Shown: in pieces, positions 1 to 9,230 of the stretch
How positions within the stretch are numbered: the first letter of the stretch is position 1
How the letters are laid out: each line of letters opens with the position of its first letter
Origin: Bradyrhizobium paxllaeri
Lineage (GTDB): Bacteria; Pseudomonadota; Alphaproteobacteria; Rhizobiales; Xanthobacteraceae
Length of the DNA stretch: 64,000 bases
NCBI RefSeq assembly: GCF_001693515.2
Contig: NZ_CP042968.1
Span: 6,324,001 to 6,388,000, forward strand
Direction: 5' to 3'
Position numbers and translations under genes: made by a program
Notes under the pieces: model-generated
Databases searched by the model: none
The model's input: the letters and a program-made list of their open reading frames with translations, nothing else
Told to the model about the DNA's origin: nothing

Positions 1-552
1 GATGCCGGCAATCGCCGGCGCGATCGCATACGGCAGCAGGATGACGGTCCGGTAGACGGAACGTGCGCGCACCACGCGGTCGGTGGCGAATGCCAGCACC
101 ACGGCGACGGCAAGCGTAATCACGTTCTGCGCGACCGTGAACCAGAGCGTGGTGACGATCGACTGGCGATATTCGCCGTTTGCAAACAGCGCCGTGAAAT
201 TGTCGAACCACACAAAGTGGACATTGTTGCCGAACGGATCGCTCAGCAGCACGGATTGCATCAGCGCGCGCAGCGACGGGATGAAGAAGAAGAACACCAG
301 GATCAGGAACTGCGGCAACAGCAACAGTGTCGGCAAGCCGGGCCCATGGCCGAAATTCGCCCGCTTCAGTCCCGGCTCGCGATCGGGACGGCCGTGCTTG
401 AGCGTCCGCGCCTTGCCGGGCCGAGGCGTCATTGCGCCACGCCCGGTGACGGCTCCAACCGAAGGCGCATGCTGCGTTCTGGTCAGGCCGGAAGGCTGCG
501 CCACCTGCGCCGCGGATGCTTCGGACAAGACGATCGGCGAGCCTGCATTCAT
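1..552 (-). CDS. ugpA: Glycerol-3-phosphate ABC transporter permease UgpA (3' end cut by window)
   Basis: This is the N-terminal 184 codons of an inner-membrane permease of the MalF/UgpA family; the rest lies left of the window. After a 60-residue cytoplasmic leader the chain enters a hydrophobic segment (LLLLPQFLILVFFF), then a periplasmic loop and two more membrane helices, as in UgpA. The ATG overlaps the stop of ugpB in an ATGA arrangement, so translation is coupled to the binding protein. With UgpB it should import sn-glycerol-3-phosphate or its diesters. The family is clear; the exact substrate is inferred from the neighbour. Confidence 0.88.
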   Translation of the reverse strand, partial: MNAGSPIVLSEASAAQVAQPSGLTRTQHAPSVGAVTGRGAMTPRPGKARTLKHGRPDREPGLKRANFGHGPGLPTLLLLPQFLILVFFFFIPSLRALMQSVLLSDPFGNNVHFVWFDNFTALFANGEYRQSIVTTLWFTVAQNVITLAVAVVLAFATDRVVRARSVYRTVILLPYAIAPAIAGI

Positions 553-1889
553 TTCGGCTTGCCGTCCGCCTCGGTATCCTTTCCGGCATTCAGCTTCTCG
601 AACTGGCGCAGGATCTCGTTGCCGCGCTTGACGGCGTCATCCATCGCCTGCTGCGGCTGCTTCTGGCCGGTGAACACCGCCTCCACCTCGGTGCGTTGCG
701 CCAGCATCGTCTGCACGAAATTGCCAAAGCGGAAACCGCGCGAATTCTCGTTGGGCGTACCTCGGGAGAGTTGCAGCACCGCGATCTCGCGGGTGGGATG
801 GTCCTTGTAATAGCCGCGCTCACGCGCCAACCCGTATGCCTTGTTGGTCGCTGGGACGTAACCGGTCACGCCATGCCACCATACCTGCGTCTCCGGCTGC
901 GCGACGAAATCGAGGAAGGCTGCGACCGCATCGTAGCGTTCCGGGGTATGGCCTTTCATGACCCAGATGGCGCCGCCGCCGATGGTGCTGTTGAGCGGCG
1001 GATTGATGTCGTTCTCGTGCGGCAGGAAGGTGGCGCTCCAGTCGATCTTGGCGTTGCGCTCGATATTGCCGTGCGAGGCGGTCGAGTTGACGAAGGTCGA
1101 ACAGCGCCCGGAGGTAAACAACTGTTCCGGGCTGAAGCCTTGGCCTGCGATCTGCAGCACGCCATCATCGAGCCATTTCTTCAGGCGCGCGACTTGCGAA
1201 ACCACCTTGGTCTTGTTGTAGACGAATTCGGTGCCGAGCCCGTCGAAGCCGTTCGCCAGCGTGCCGTAGGGCTGGTTGTTGATGGCGCTGTAATTCTCCA
1301 GCAGGCTCCAGTAGAAGTCGCCCGGCAGCACCGAGCCGCACTCGCTCACACCCTTGGCCTTGATGGCATAAAGCTGCGCCTCCAGTTCCTGCCAGGTGTC
1401 GGCCGGCTTGTCGAAGCCAGCTTTGCGGAAATGCTCCTTGTTGTACCAGAAGATCGGCGTCGAGGAGTTGAACGGCATCGCCGACATCCGGCCCTTGTAG
1501 CTCCAGAAGCTCGCCACCGGCTTGATGAAGTCGGGCCAGTCGATCTTGTAGGCCTTCTGATCCATGAGGTCCTGCACCGGCACGATCGCGCCGGAGAGCA
1601 GCATCGTCATATAGCCGCGCTCGGCGATCTGCACCATTTCAGGCGGCCGCTTGGCGCGATAGGCTGCAATCACGCCATTGGTGACCTCGTCGTAATTGCC
1701 CTTGGCGACGGCAACGACGGTATATTTGTCCTGCGATGCATTGAACTTCTCGACCAGTTCATTGAGCCGGTCGCCGAGCACCCCGCTCATGGCGTGCCAC
1801 CATTGCACCTCGACGCGTGCCGCCTGCGCTGGAGCGGCGAACGCCAAGACCCCGAACAAAGCCGCGATGAGTGCAGTTTTCCTGTTCAT
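549..1889 (-). CDS. ugpB: Glycerol-3-phosphate ABC transporter substrate-binding protein UgpB
   Basis: This periplasmic binding protein of SBP family 1 has 446 aa, close to E. coli UgpB (438 aa). I chose the ATG at 1889 because a GGGAGAA ribosome site precedes it and it gives a clean signal peptide (MNRKTALIAALFGVLAFAAP, then AQA); the longer open frame upstream has no such features. The mature N-terminus (VQWWHAMSG) and the stretch KGNYDEVTNGVIAAYRAKRP are typical of UgpB. It captures glycerol-3-phosphate for the UgpA/UgpE permease and overlaps ugpA by four bases. It is the first gene of its operon and is divergent from the HerA-like ATPase gene. Confidence 0.9.
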   Translation of the reverse strand: MNRKTALIAALFGVLAFAAPAQAARVEVQWWHAMSGVLGDRLNELVEKFNASQDKYTVVAVAKGNYDEVTNGVIAAYRAKRPPEMVQIAERGYMTMLLSGAIVPVQDLMDQKAYKIDWPDFIKPVASFWSYKGRMSAMPFNSSTPIFWYNKEHFRKAGFDKPADTWQELEAQLYAIKAKGVSECGSVLPGDFYWSLLENYSAINNQPYGTLANGFDGLGTEFVYNKTKVVSQVARLKKWLDDGVLQIAGQGFSPEQLFTSGRCSTFVNSTASHGNIERNAKIDWSATFLPHENDINPPLNSTIGGGAIWVMKGHTPERYDAVAAFLDFVAQPETQVWWHGVTGYVPATNKAYGLARERGYYKDHPTREIAVLQLSRGTPNENSRGFRFGNFVQTMLAQRTEVEAVFTGQKQPQQAMDDAVKRGNEILRQFEKLNAGKDTEADGKPK

Positions 1890-1945
1890 GGCGATTCTCC
1901 CTCGCAACGCCCGGGTCAGCACCTCGATGGCGCCGCCCTGATCAT

Positions 1946-1959
1946 TTGTATTTCTACAA
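1946..1959. promoter_or_regulatory. Palindrome upstream of ugpB, candidate operator
   Basis: TTGTA-TTTC-TACAA is a perfect 5-bp inverted repeat with a 4-bp spacer, 57 bp upstream of the ugpB start codon. The position suits a repressor or activator site. The regulator is not identifiable from the window, and a palindrome this short can arise by chance. Confidence 0.3.
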
Positions 1960-2183
1960 TGACATATGTGTCGGGATGATGAAAGGGGGCGGGTTGTGAC
2001 GATTTTTGATGCGGTGCGGGTGCTCGTGCTCAAAAATGATTGTCCGTTCATCGGGCGTCGCTCCCAACCTCCGATCGGGTTCGACCAGCCGTGGAGAACA
2101 CGGGAGTAGTCGGACATGGGCGCTCGACGCGCTGCGATCAGATTGTTAAGCCCGCGTCCGCTGAGGAGAGTTTGAGTCGGGAC

Positions 2184-3695
2184 ATGACCGTTGCGATCGA
2201 GATGGGACAGACGACGGCAGGCGCCCCGGCTAACCTCGACCTTGAGGAACTGCTGGCGACTCGGCTGCTGGTGCAGGGCAATTCGGGCTCAGGCAAATCC
2301 CATCTGCTGCGCCGGCTGCTGGAACAGAGTGCGCCCTGGGTGCAACAGACGATCCTGGACCCCGAAGGCGACTTTGTGACGCTGGCCGACCGTTTCGGCC
2401 ACCTCCTGATCGATGCAGAGGACCATACCGAGCGGGGCCTGGAGGTCGCCGGCGAGCGCGCGCGCATCCATCGCGTCTCCACGGTGCTCAATCTCGAGGG
2501 GCTTGACGCCGAGAATCAGATGCGGCGCGCCGCCGCCTTCCTCAGCGGGCTTTTCGAGGTCGCCCGCGACCACTGGTACCCGATGCTGGTGGTCGTGGAT
2601 GAGGCACAGCTGTTCGCGCCGGCAGTCGCCGGCGAGGTTTCGGACGAGGCGCGCAAGCTCTCGCTCGGCGCCATGACGAACCTGATGTGCCGTGGCCGCA
2701 AACGCGGGCTTGCGGGGGTCATCGCCACCCAGCGACTGGCGAAGCTCGCCAAGAACGTCGCGGCCGAGGCGTCCAATTTTCTCATGGGCCGGACCTTCCT
2801 TGACATCGACATGGCGCGCGCCGCCGATCTTCTGGGCATGGAGCGGCGACAGGCAGAGGCCTTCCGGGATCTGGAGCGCGGGCAGTTCATGGCGCTGGGA
2901 CCGGCCCTCTCCCGCCGTCCGCTGGGGCTGCGCATCGGTCCGACGGACACCACGCCGCGCAACGCGACCCCGCGCCTGATGCCTCTGCCGGAAGCGACAC
3001 CGGACGCACACGCCATCATCCTGGCAGCGCCGCCGCCCGAGAATAATCGGCCTCAGCGCCGGTCGCCGCCGCCAGACCTCCTCGGCCAGCTCATGGCGGC
3101 AAAAACCGCCGCGCTCGAGATCCGTCCCGAAGCGGTGGAGCAGCCACTCAGCGCCGAGGAACTGGCGGAGCGGCGTGAGCGGGTCGACCGTATTCTGCGC
3201 GCCATCATGGCGGAACCCGACGCGGGATTCCGTGCCATCGGCGTGCTCTATCAGGAGTTCGTGGTCCGCTGCCGGATAGAGGGCCTCGGTTCGGCAGTGC
3301 CGGATCTCGGTGACTTCCGCCGCATGCTGACGCGCGCCCGCGCCGGGCTCGGCTCCGATATCGCAGAGGATGACGGATGGCAGGATGTCTCCGTCCGCGC
3401 CTCACTTCTGCCGGAGGATATGCAGGGCGTCTTCATGATGATCGCCCGCGCCGCGAAAGAAGGCTGGCCCTGCCCCGGCGATGCCGCGATTGCGCGCGCC
3501 TACGGCTCACATTCGTTGCGCCGCGCGCGGCGCCTGCTGACCTACATCGAAGAGCAGGGCCTCATCGTTTGCCAGCTCGACGGTGCCGGCCGGCGGATCG
3601 TGACGCTCGTCGAACTGGCCTGGGCGACGGCGCCGGGCGACCCCAATGCCGAGGAACTGCCGGCGGAGCAAGGCTGCAGCAGTTCGGCTCCATAA
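2184..3695 (+). CDS. HerA-like / DUF87 ATP-binding protein
   Basis: The product is a 503-aa cytoplasmic P-loop ATPase of the HerA/FtsK-like DUF87 type. The Walker A motif GNSGSGKS lies at residues 32-39 and a Walker B strand LVVVDEAQ at about 133-140. The arginine-rich segment CRGRKRG followed by IATQRL is characteristic of HerA-type helicase-like ATPases. The C-terminal third is rich in charged residues and ends in a winged-helix-like region. The ATG at 2184 is used; a GAGGAG site lies 13 bp upstream, and an in-frame TTG at 2172 is possible. No NurA nuclease partner is adjacent, so the substrate and partner are unknown. Confidence 0.8.
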   Translation: MTVAIEMGQTTAGAPANLDLEELLATRLLVQGNSGSGKSHLLRRLLEQSAPWVQQTILDPEGDFVTLADRFGHLLIDAEDHTERGLEVAGERARIHRVSTVLNLEGLDAENQMRRAAAFLSGLFEVARDHWYPMLVVVDEAQLFAPAVAGEVSDEARKLSLGAMTNLMCRGRKRGLAGVIATQRLAKLAKNVAAEASNFLMGRTFLDIDMARAADLLGMERRQAEAFRDLERGQFMALGPALSRRPLGLRIGPTDTTPRNATPRLMPLPEATPDAHAIILAAPPPENNRPQRRSPPPDLLGQLMAAKTAALEIRPEAVEQPLSAEELAERRERVDRILRAIMAEPDAGFRAIGVLYQEFVVRCRIEGLGSAVPDLGDFRRMLTRARAGLGSDIAEDDGWQDVSVRASLLPEDMQGVFMMIARAAKEGWPCPGDAAIARAYGSHSLRRARRLLTYIEEQGLIVCQLDGAGRRIVTLVELAWATAPGDPNAEELPAEQGCSSSAP

Positions 3696-3845
3696 TGCGA
3701 GGTAACTTTTGATAATGGCGCCCGTCTCGCTCAGCGGTATATGATTCGCGGGAGTCGTCGAGCGTTGGGCTAAAATTCCTTTGACGTGTCCGCGCTCTTG
3801 TAGCCGACCGCCTTTTGCATATCTCGCTTGAAAGGAGTTTTGAGC

Positions 3846-4328
3846 TTGAGCGTTGCTTTCACCAAGGAAGACAGTGCCGAAACGGCGTCGGAGACGTTGC
3901 TCCCCGACCGCCCGGTCTCGCCTCATCCGAACCTTGTTACGGAAGCCGGCTTAAAGGCTTTGGAATCTCAGCTCCAGCAGGCTCGCGAGGCATACGAGGC
4001 CGCGCAGAAGATCGAAGACGTGAATGAACGACGGCGGCAAGCAGCCACCCCTTTGCGTGATGCGCGCTACTTTGCGGCGAGAGTTCGTACGGCTCAGGTC
4101 ATCCCCAATCCGACGTCGACTGACACGGTTGCCTTTGGGAGCACGGTGACCTTCAGGCGAGCCGACGGCCGCGTGCAGAAATATCGTATTGTGGGAGAGG
4201 ACGAAGCGGATCCCAAGGCCGGTTCTATTTCCTTCGTATCACCGGTGGCAGGGCTTCTGATGGGCAAGGCTGTTGGGGACGAAGTCGGCGCGTCCGGTCA
4301 GGAGCTTGAGATCATTTCAATCTCGTAG
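3846..4328 (+). CDS. GreA/GreB-family transcription elongation factor
   Basis: The product has 160 aa. Its charged helical N-terminal half (about residues 30-75) fits the Gre coiled coil. Its C-terminal half (VAFGSTVTFRRADG, YRIVGEDEADPKAGSIS, SPVAGLLMGKAVGD) matches the GreA/GreB C-terminal domain. Such proteins enter the RNA polymerase secondary channel and stimulate transcript cleavage. The start is assigned to TTG 3846 because AAAGGAG lies 8 bp upstream; ATG is absent and earlier in-frame TTG codons overlap the ribosome site. The N-terminal 30 residues are an unstructured acidic extension. It may be a GreA paralogue rather than the housekeeping copy. Confidence 0.82.
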   Translation: MSVAFTKEDSAETASETLLPDRPVSPHPNLVTEAGLKALESQLQQAREAYEAAQKIEDVNERRRQAATPLRDARYFAARVRTAQVIPNPTSTDTVAFGSTVTFRRADGRVQKYRIVGEDEADPKAGSISFVSPVAGLLMGKAVGDEVGASGQELEIISIS

Positions 4329-4459
4329 CACGTCCCGCATCGGCGCTGCTGGAGGCGCCTAGATCGAACTGTGCGCCGACACATCGGCCCTTCCAAAAAA
4401 GGTGCTCGTTGCTGCAAACTGCGCCCCGTATCTGCGATTCGCAGACGTCTTGAGGGGCC

Positions 4460-4732
4460 ATGAACGAGACTCTGATATCCGCCTGCACGATGTTTCTCGT
4501 TCCAGCAACGCTTTTGTTCGGCGCCCTGGGCGTCGCAAGCTCGTCCTTCCTCAAAATATTGGTCTGCTTGCTTGGCGCGGCCACGACCGGATTATGGCTT
4601 TACCGGGTATGGTGGTGGACAGGCCTGTCCTTGATGGATCGCAGAACGGCTCTTGGCCTCGCGGGCATGTACGCCTTTGCGTGGCTGATAACATTCCTGG
4701 TGCAGTTGAAGAACGTATTCTCGTCGCGATGA
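4460..4732 (+). CDS. Small hydrophobic membrane protein
   Basis: The predicted protein has 90 aa and about three membrane segments (residues 5-28, 29-52 and 63-85) with little soluble sequence. GAGGGGCC lies directly upstream of the ATG. It is unrelated to its neighbours and I do not recognise the family. It is considered real because of the ribosome site, the continuous membrane-protein composition and the lack of a competing frame. Confidence 0.55.
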   Translation: MNETLISACTMFLVPATLLFGALGVASSSFLKILVCLLGAATTGLWLYRVWWWTGLSLMDRRTALGLAGMYAFAWLITFLVQLKNVFSSR

Positions 4733-4916
4733 CCGACTCCGCTTTGCTGAATTAGCTGAAGAACTCCCTGTTCGGCCGAAATGCACCGTCCCCGCGCCAC
4801 CATCCGAGAAGGATGGCTCTCGCAGAGATCCATAATCCGCACGACCGAAACTGTTTGAAAAATCAGATTTTGGTCGCGCGTAGCGGGGCCGAGGTGGCCC
4901 TCACCACTCCAGGCGC

Positions 4917-5354
4917 TCACAAATTGTTCTGCAAATATTCGAACACGTAGTCGGCATCGTTGCTTGAATTGAAATTGACCTCGTAGTCGATCGCGCCATC
5001 CTTGAGCACAACGGTACGCTGCGGTCCAAAACTGCACGTCAGGCTTTTGATCTTCTGTTTGACGGCTTCCTTGCCGGCCTGGGAGTCACAGACGCGCCGC
5101 ATGGCCTCGAGAGCTGCGCCGCAATAACCGTAGGCGCTGTAGATCTTCCGCTCCTCCGGCGCCGGCGGCTTCAACCAGTCAAACTTCGCTGTGAGACTGT
5201 TGCCGCACCGCTCGTTGGTGGTGGCGACCTCTCCAGCGAGATACTTCTCCTGGTCTGCGAAATACTCCTTGTCCTTCAGCGATTGTGCAAATGCGATCGA
5301 GGAGAGGATCGAGAGCCCGACGAGGGCGAGACCGACGTGGATATTCATGGCCAT
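4917..5354 (-). CDS. Small exported protein of unknown function
   Basis: A 145-aa protein with a signal peptide (MAMNIHVGLALVGLSILSS, cleaved after AFA). The mature part has four cysteines (NERCGN, YGYCGA, RRVCDS, LTCSFG), compatible with two disulfides in the periplasm. The ATG at 5354 is preceded by CGGAG with 9-bp spacing; an upstream TTG and a downstream ATG are alternatives. The function is unknown. It faces the next gene divergently across about 270 bp. Confidence 0.65.
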   Translation of the reverse strand: MAMNIHVGLALVGLSILSSIAFAQSLKDKEYFADQEKYLAGEVATTNERCGNSLTAKFDWLKPPAPEERKIYSAYGYCGAALEAMRRVCDSQAGKEAVKQKIKSLTCSFGPQRTVVLKDGAIDYEVNFNSSNDADYVFEYLQNNL

Positions 5355-5622
5355 AGCTGACAACTCCGAATTAGATGTTCATGCACGCATCCGGTGCGGG
5401 CACGGCATCCGGCATTGCGACCGACCCAGGGATAGACGGACAGCGGCTGCGATTTTCCTGCGTCATCGCAGCACCTATCTTGATTGAAACACTTTGAACA
5501 ATGAATGCGTCGCATTCAACATGAGTGTCGGCCGCAAAAACTCCGCATTTACTTCTCACTTCTCCCTGCGCTCGTCGGCAATACCGCATCCCGCGGATTG
5601 CCGTGATGTTGTGAGGTCTACC

Positions 5623-6348
5623 ATGTCCGGACGTTTCCGAATGATCGTCGGCGCCGCCCTCACCTTGATCATCAGCCACGGCGACCTCGCCGCAGAGAAC
5701 GGCCCACGGCTTCGCATCGGCCATTACAGCACCGGCACCGGATTGATGGGCTTTGTGATCGACCGCATGGGAACGCCGATCAAGCTGCGCTTCGACGGCT
5801 CCGACGAAATCCTGGCCCTGACCGCCGAACAGGCTCCATACAATTCGATCACGCTCAAGCGCGATGACGGCGTCTCGGTTCTTCGGATCTACGAAACCGG
5901 CCGCATCCTCGTATTCAGTGACAAATTGTCGGGCGGTTCGGCCGACGCGTATCGCGACCAGGACGCCGAGCCGCTCGTCGTGAAGAAGGCAACGAAGGAG
6001 CAGGCCGAGACCGGGGCCGAGTCCCTCGGGCGCAGGCTCAGGGGCGCGGGCGCCCCGGCGCTCACGATCTCGCTCGACGCGCCGCGCCTGTCCGATGACT
6101 CCGCCGCATGGGCTGCCATGGCGGACGCAATCGCGGTCACCGGAAACACGCTGGAGGAGATGCTCACCTCACCGATCGCACGCGAGACCATCGCGGCGAA
6201 ATTGCGGCGCGTCGTCATCCGCGACGCCGACCAGGTTGACGTCAAGCTGGCGGACGACGCCTTGATCGTGGAGATCAAGGCGAAGGAGGCGGTTACAGGC
6301 CGACCGTCCTCGGCGCGCCTCAAGTCTGCGATCGGTGACCTCCTGTAG
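5623..6348 (+). CDS. Exported protein of unknown function
   Basis: A 241-aa protein with an N-terminal signal sequence (FRMIVGAALTLIISHG, cleavage near LAA) after GTGAGG, 6 bp before the ATG at 5623. The first half of the mature part is beta-rich (GHYSTGTGLMGFVIDRMG, LRFDGSDEILAL). The C-terminal half is charged and helical. I do not recognise the family. A longer open frame runs upstream to 5494 but lacks a ribosome site and would bury the signal peptide. Confidence 0.6.
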   Translation: MSGRFRMIVGAALTLIISHGDLAAENGPRLRIGHYSTGTGLMGFVIDRMGTPIKLRFDGSDEILALTAEQAPYNSITLKRDDGVSVLRIYETGRILVFSDKLSGGSADAYRDQDAEPLVVKKATKEQAETGAESLGRRLRGAGAPALTISLDAPRLSDDSAAWAAMADAIAVTGNTLEEMLTSPIARETIAAKLRRVVIRDADQVDVKLADDALIVEIKAKEAVTGRPSSARLKSAIGDLL

Positions 6349-6507
6349 CTGAATCTTTTACCCGGGGCACGAATTTACAGCAGCCGGCGCGGAGAAAAAT
6401 CCTCGCCGGTCCGTCTCTCTATCGTGATGTGGTGGCGACGGCCGCAGGCCGTCTTGAAATATCACCGCAATTTGGTGCGCTATCTTGTCAAGAAAGAGAG
6501 GAATCCA

Positions 6508-6942
6508 ATGTCGGGTCTGATTACTGGGCTGGTTTTGCTTGCGCTCGGCGCCCTTGCAGCCGCTTCGAGTATCGTCGCGAGGCGTCCGGACGCGAAGGCC
6601 TATATCGAAATGATGGTACCCTACCAGGGGTGGTTCGGATTCATAACCTGCCTGTGGGGCGCCTGGATCATCATCAGCGCGATCATCAACCTGAACTGGT
6701 TCAGCTACGTGCCGGTCTGGTGGTTGACCTACCTCGCGACCGGCCTGCTGATTGCCTCACTCGGCCTGCTGCTCGGCTATGCCTTGCTGACGAAGTACAT
6801 TCTCAACCGCAGCGTTGAAGCGGCACAGCGCGGCGAGCAGATTCGCGCTGCCATTGTCCCCTATCAGACCGTGCTCGGTTATGCCGCGATCGTCCTCGGC
6901 CTATGGACGATCGTCGCTACGTTTCTCTATCGTATCGCCTAA
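6508..6942 (+). CDS. Four-helix membrane protein of unknown function
   Basis: A 144-aa integral membrane protein with hydrophobic segments at about residues 3-24, 43-63, 70-93 and 121-141. Two related short motifs, VPYQGWFGF and VPYQTVLGY, precede helices 2 and 4, which suggests an internal duplication of a two-helix unit. GAGAGGA precedes the ATG. It resembles small rhizobial membrane proteins of unknown role; no function can be assigned. Confidence 0.65.
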   Translation: MSGLITGLVLLALGALAAASSIVARRPDAKAYIEMMVPYQGWFGFITCLWGAWIIISAIINLNWFSYVPVWWLTYLATGLLIASLGLLLGYALLTKYILNRSVEAAQRGEQIRAAIVPYQTVLGYAAIVLGLWTIVATFLYRIA

Positions 6943-6944
6943 CG

Positions 6945-7090
6945 CATGATCCGGAAAAACCCCGCTCCGCACTTCGTTGCAGGGTAGACACCGTTTTCCC
7001 TCGCAGCAAACGCGGACCGCGTTTGCCAGAGATCACGCTCAAATAACAGGCAAGAGCGCGATGACGATTCATCTTGAAGTCATCGCGCTC
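6945..7090. repeat. Intergenic repeat element with a 12-bp perfect hairpin
   Basis: The block begins GCATGATCCGGAAAAA and contains AAACGCGGACCGCGTTTG. It ends in a perfect inverted repeat, GAGCGCGATGAC (7054-7065) and GTCATCGCGCTC (7079-7090), with a 13-bp loop. The opening words match an intergenic repeat I recall as widespread in Bradyrhizobium and relatives. Part of it recurs in inverted orientation at 9049-9083. It fills most of the gap before the caspase gene and may also act as an RNA hairpin after the preceding gene. Confidence 0.7.
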
Positions 7091-7309
7091 TAGCAGATTG
7101 CTGAAAATCGAGTACATCGGCAATCTCGACCATTTTTTCATTGCCGACCTGCTCATCGCCGCTTGCAGCCGGCACAATATGCCCATCATCCCGCCACAGA
7201 GGCCACCAACAATGAATTGGCGAATAATGGCGCTCAAACGCCGAACCGTTTGACCAGCCGGCGGGGACAGCCGCTCCATCAGCCCGCCATAGCATCGACG
7301 AAAGCATTC

Positions 7310-8941
7310 ATGTCGAAGAAAAACTTTTGCCTTGCGATCCTCGCGCTGAGCGTCGCGATAAATTTCGTTGCCCCCGCACGCGCGGAGAAGCGCGTTGCCC
7401 TGCTGGTCGGCAATAACGCCTATGAGAACATTCCGCGGCTGCAGACCGCCGTCAACGACGCGCGCGCGGTCGGCACCGCACTGCGCAAGCTCGGCTTCTC
7501 GGTGATTTCCGTAGAGAACCAGTCGCGCCGTGCCATGAGCGAGGCGATGCTCGCGTTCGACAAGGCGGTCGAACCTGGCGACACCGCGCTGTTTTTCTTC
7601 GCTGGACACGGTTTCGAGATCCAGGGCCAGAACTACCTGCTGCCGACGGACCTGCCGGAGGTCCGCGAAGGACAGGAAGAGTTAGTCCGCGATTCCGCAA
7701 TTCCAGCCAGCCGGATCATCGACCGGCTGCAGGGGCGCGGCGCCCGCACCGTGGTGCTCGTGCTCGACGCCTGCCGCAACAATCCGTTCGAGCGGCCGGG
7801 CGGGCGCGGGCTCAAGGGCAGCGGAGGTCTCGCAGCGATGACGCCTGCCGAAGGCGTGTTCATCATGTTCTCCGCTGGCGCCAAGCAGACCGCGCTCGAC
7901 CGGCTATCGAGCACCGAGCGCGCCTCAAACTCCGTGTTCACGCGAAACCTCATACTCCGGCTGGCGGAGAAGGACCTGACGCTGGTGCAGATTGCCAAGC
8001 GCCTGCAAATCGAGGTCCGGCAGCTGGCGGCGAGCGTCGGTCGCGACCAGACGCCGGCCTACTACGACCAGGTCGTTGGCGAGATCGTGCTCAACGCAAG
8101 CGGACGCCCCACACCTGCCGACCCGCCGGCACCACAAACTGCGGCTCTGCTCTCCGACGTCGACAAGCGCGCCACCGAGGCTGTGCCGGCTGCCCCGGTC
8201 GACCCTGCGATCGCCGAACTCGACGCTCTGGCGGCCGCGAAGAGCTGGAGCGAGCTCCGCGACCACCTGCCAAAGGTGAGGCCGACGGCGCGTGACGCAC
8301 ACTGGGCTTCGTTGGCCGAGCAAGCCGCGATCGGCGAATTAACTCCACTTGCAACGTCGCCGCAACCGTTTGACGATCGGCTTGCGGCGCTCGAGCACTA
8401 TGCCACGACCTTTCCGATCCTGAACGACAACCCGAAATTCCTGGCCCTGCGCACGTCGATCGGCCTGTCCGCGTTCGGCGACTGCCTTGAGCAGGCCTAC
8501 GCCGTCGATTGCCGCCGGCGACTGGAGAGCTTCGTGCGCACGACGCCCAAGAACGCCGGTACGGTGCGCGTCGACCTCGCGCGTGACGCCGCCCGTCTCG
8601 TCGGACGCAAGCTCAACCGTTCCGCCGCTGCGCCGTTTTTCGCCATCGCGATCGAAGTGCCGGCCGAAGCGAACGCGGCGGTCTGTGCGGATCCGGATCT
8701 GGCAATCGCCGTCATTGCCGCGCTCAGCCGGCCTCCCGACTGGAATGAGGCCAAGGCAGCGGCGGCGCTCACGGAAGCCTGCTGGAACACACTCGGCACC
8801 GCGGTAGTGGCGCAAGTCGCGCGAGAGAGCGGCGAGAGCTATTACCTCGGCAATGCTTGCCCGATACTGTTGCAGCGCGACGCCTTGACAGGGCTGCGCG
8901 CGGCCCGCTGCCAAGAAATCAAATCGCGACAGGCGAGATAG
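7310..8941 (+). CDS. Exported caspase-like (peptidase C14) protein
   Basis: The 543-aa protein has a signal peptide (residues 1-25, ending ARA) and then a caspase-like domain at about residues 27-265. The catalytic His is H100 in FFAGHG and the nucleophile is C155 in LDACRNN, so the dyad is intact. The C-terminal half is helical and shows repeated short motifs but no domain I can name. Metacaspase-like proteins of this type are often exported in rhizobia; their substrates are mostly unknown. The start was chosen at the signal peptide; its ribosome site is weak. Inverted copies of an intergenic repeat lie on each side. Confidence 0.85.
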   Translation: MSKKNFCLAILALSVAINFVAPARAEKRVALLVGNNAYENIPRLQTAVNDARAVGTALRKLGFSVISVENQSRRAMSEAMLAFDKAVEPGDTALFFFAGHGFEIQGQNYLLPTDLPEVREGQEELVRDSAIPASRIIDRLQGRGARTVVLVLDACRNNPFERPGGRGLKGSGGLAAMTPAEGVFIMFSAGAKQTALDRLSSTERASNSVFTRNLILRLAEKDLTLVQIAKRLQIEVRQLAASVGRDQTPAYYDQVVGEIVLNASGRPTPADPPAPQTAALLSDVDKRATEAVPAAPVDPAIAELDALAAAKSWSELRDHLPKVRPTARDAHWASLAEQAAIGELTPLATSPQPFDDRLAALEHYATTFPILNDNPKFLALRTSIGLSAFGDCLEQAYAVDCRRRLESFVRTTPKNAGTVRVDLARDAARLVGRKLNRSAAAPFFAIAIEVPAEANAAVCADPDLAIAVIAALSRPPDWNEAKAAAALTEACWNTLGTAVVAQVARESGESYYLGNACPILLQRDALTGLRAARCQEIKSRQAR

Positions 8942-9048
8942 TCGTACCAGTCGCGACCATAACACGGGCAGAATATTTCCCTTCGCACGCCCCTGCTTTC
9001 GCGACGGTTCGCCGGAAGTACTCGTCAATAGCGAGCGGATTCAGAATT

Positions 9049-9083
9049 GTCATCGCGCTTTGGCTTGTTGCCTGAGCGTGATC
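9049..9083. repeat. Inverted partial copy of the 6945-7090 repeat
   Basis: GTCATCGCGCTTTGGCTTGT and the following GAGCGTGATC match the reverse complement of 7031-7065 with a few differences. With the copy upstream it brackets the caspase gene in opposite orientation. It covers part of the 289-bp space downstream of that gene; the rest of that space shows only the hairpin listed next. Confidence 0.55.
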
Positions 9084-9123
9084 TCTGCGCAACCGCAATT
9101 CTCGCAAGAAAGCCGATATCCCA

Positions 9124-9142
9124 CCCCGCAACAAGTGCGGGG
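9124..9142. terminator. Candidate bidirectional terminator hairpin
   Basis: CCCCGC (9124-9129) pairs with GCGGGG (9137-9142) across a 7-nt loop, followed by CGGGTGTTTT on the plus strand. It lies between the convergent caspase gene and the small exported-protein gene. Confidence 0.5.
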
Positions 9143-9230
9143 CGGGTGTTTTCGGATGCTCTGGTGGGATGACCTCCAGGCCTCGAAGGATGGGACGAAC
9201 GGACGTCCCACGCCTTCTTGTGCAGCTACA

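Noticed and set aside
516..1979. Long plus-strand open frame of 487 codons
   Set aside because: It is antisense to ugpB, whose signal peptide, ribosome site and family motifs are clear; the frame is a by-product of high GC coding.
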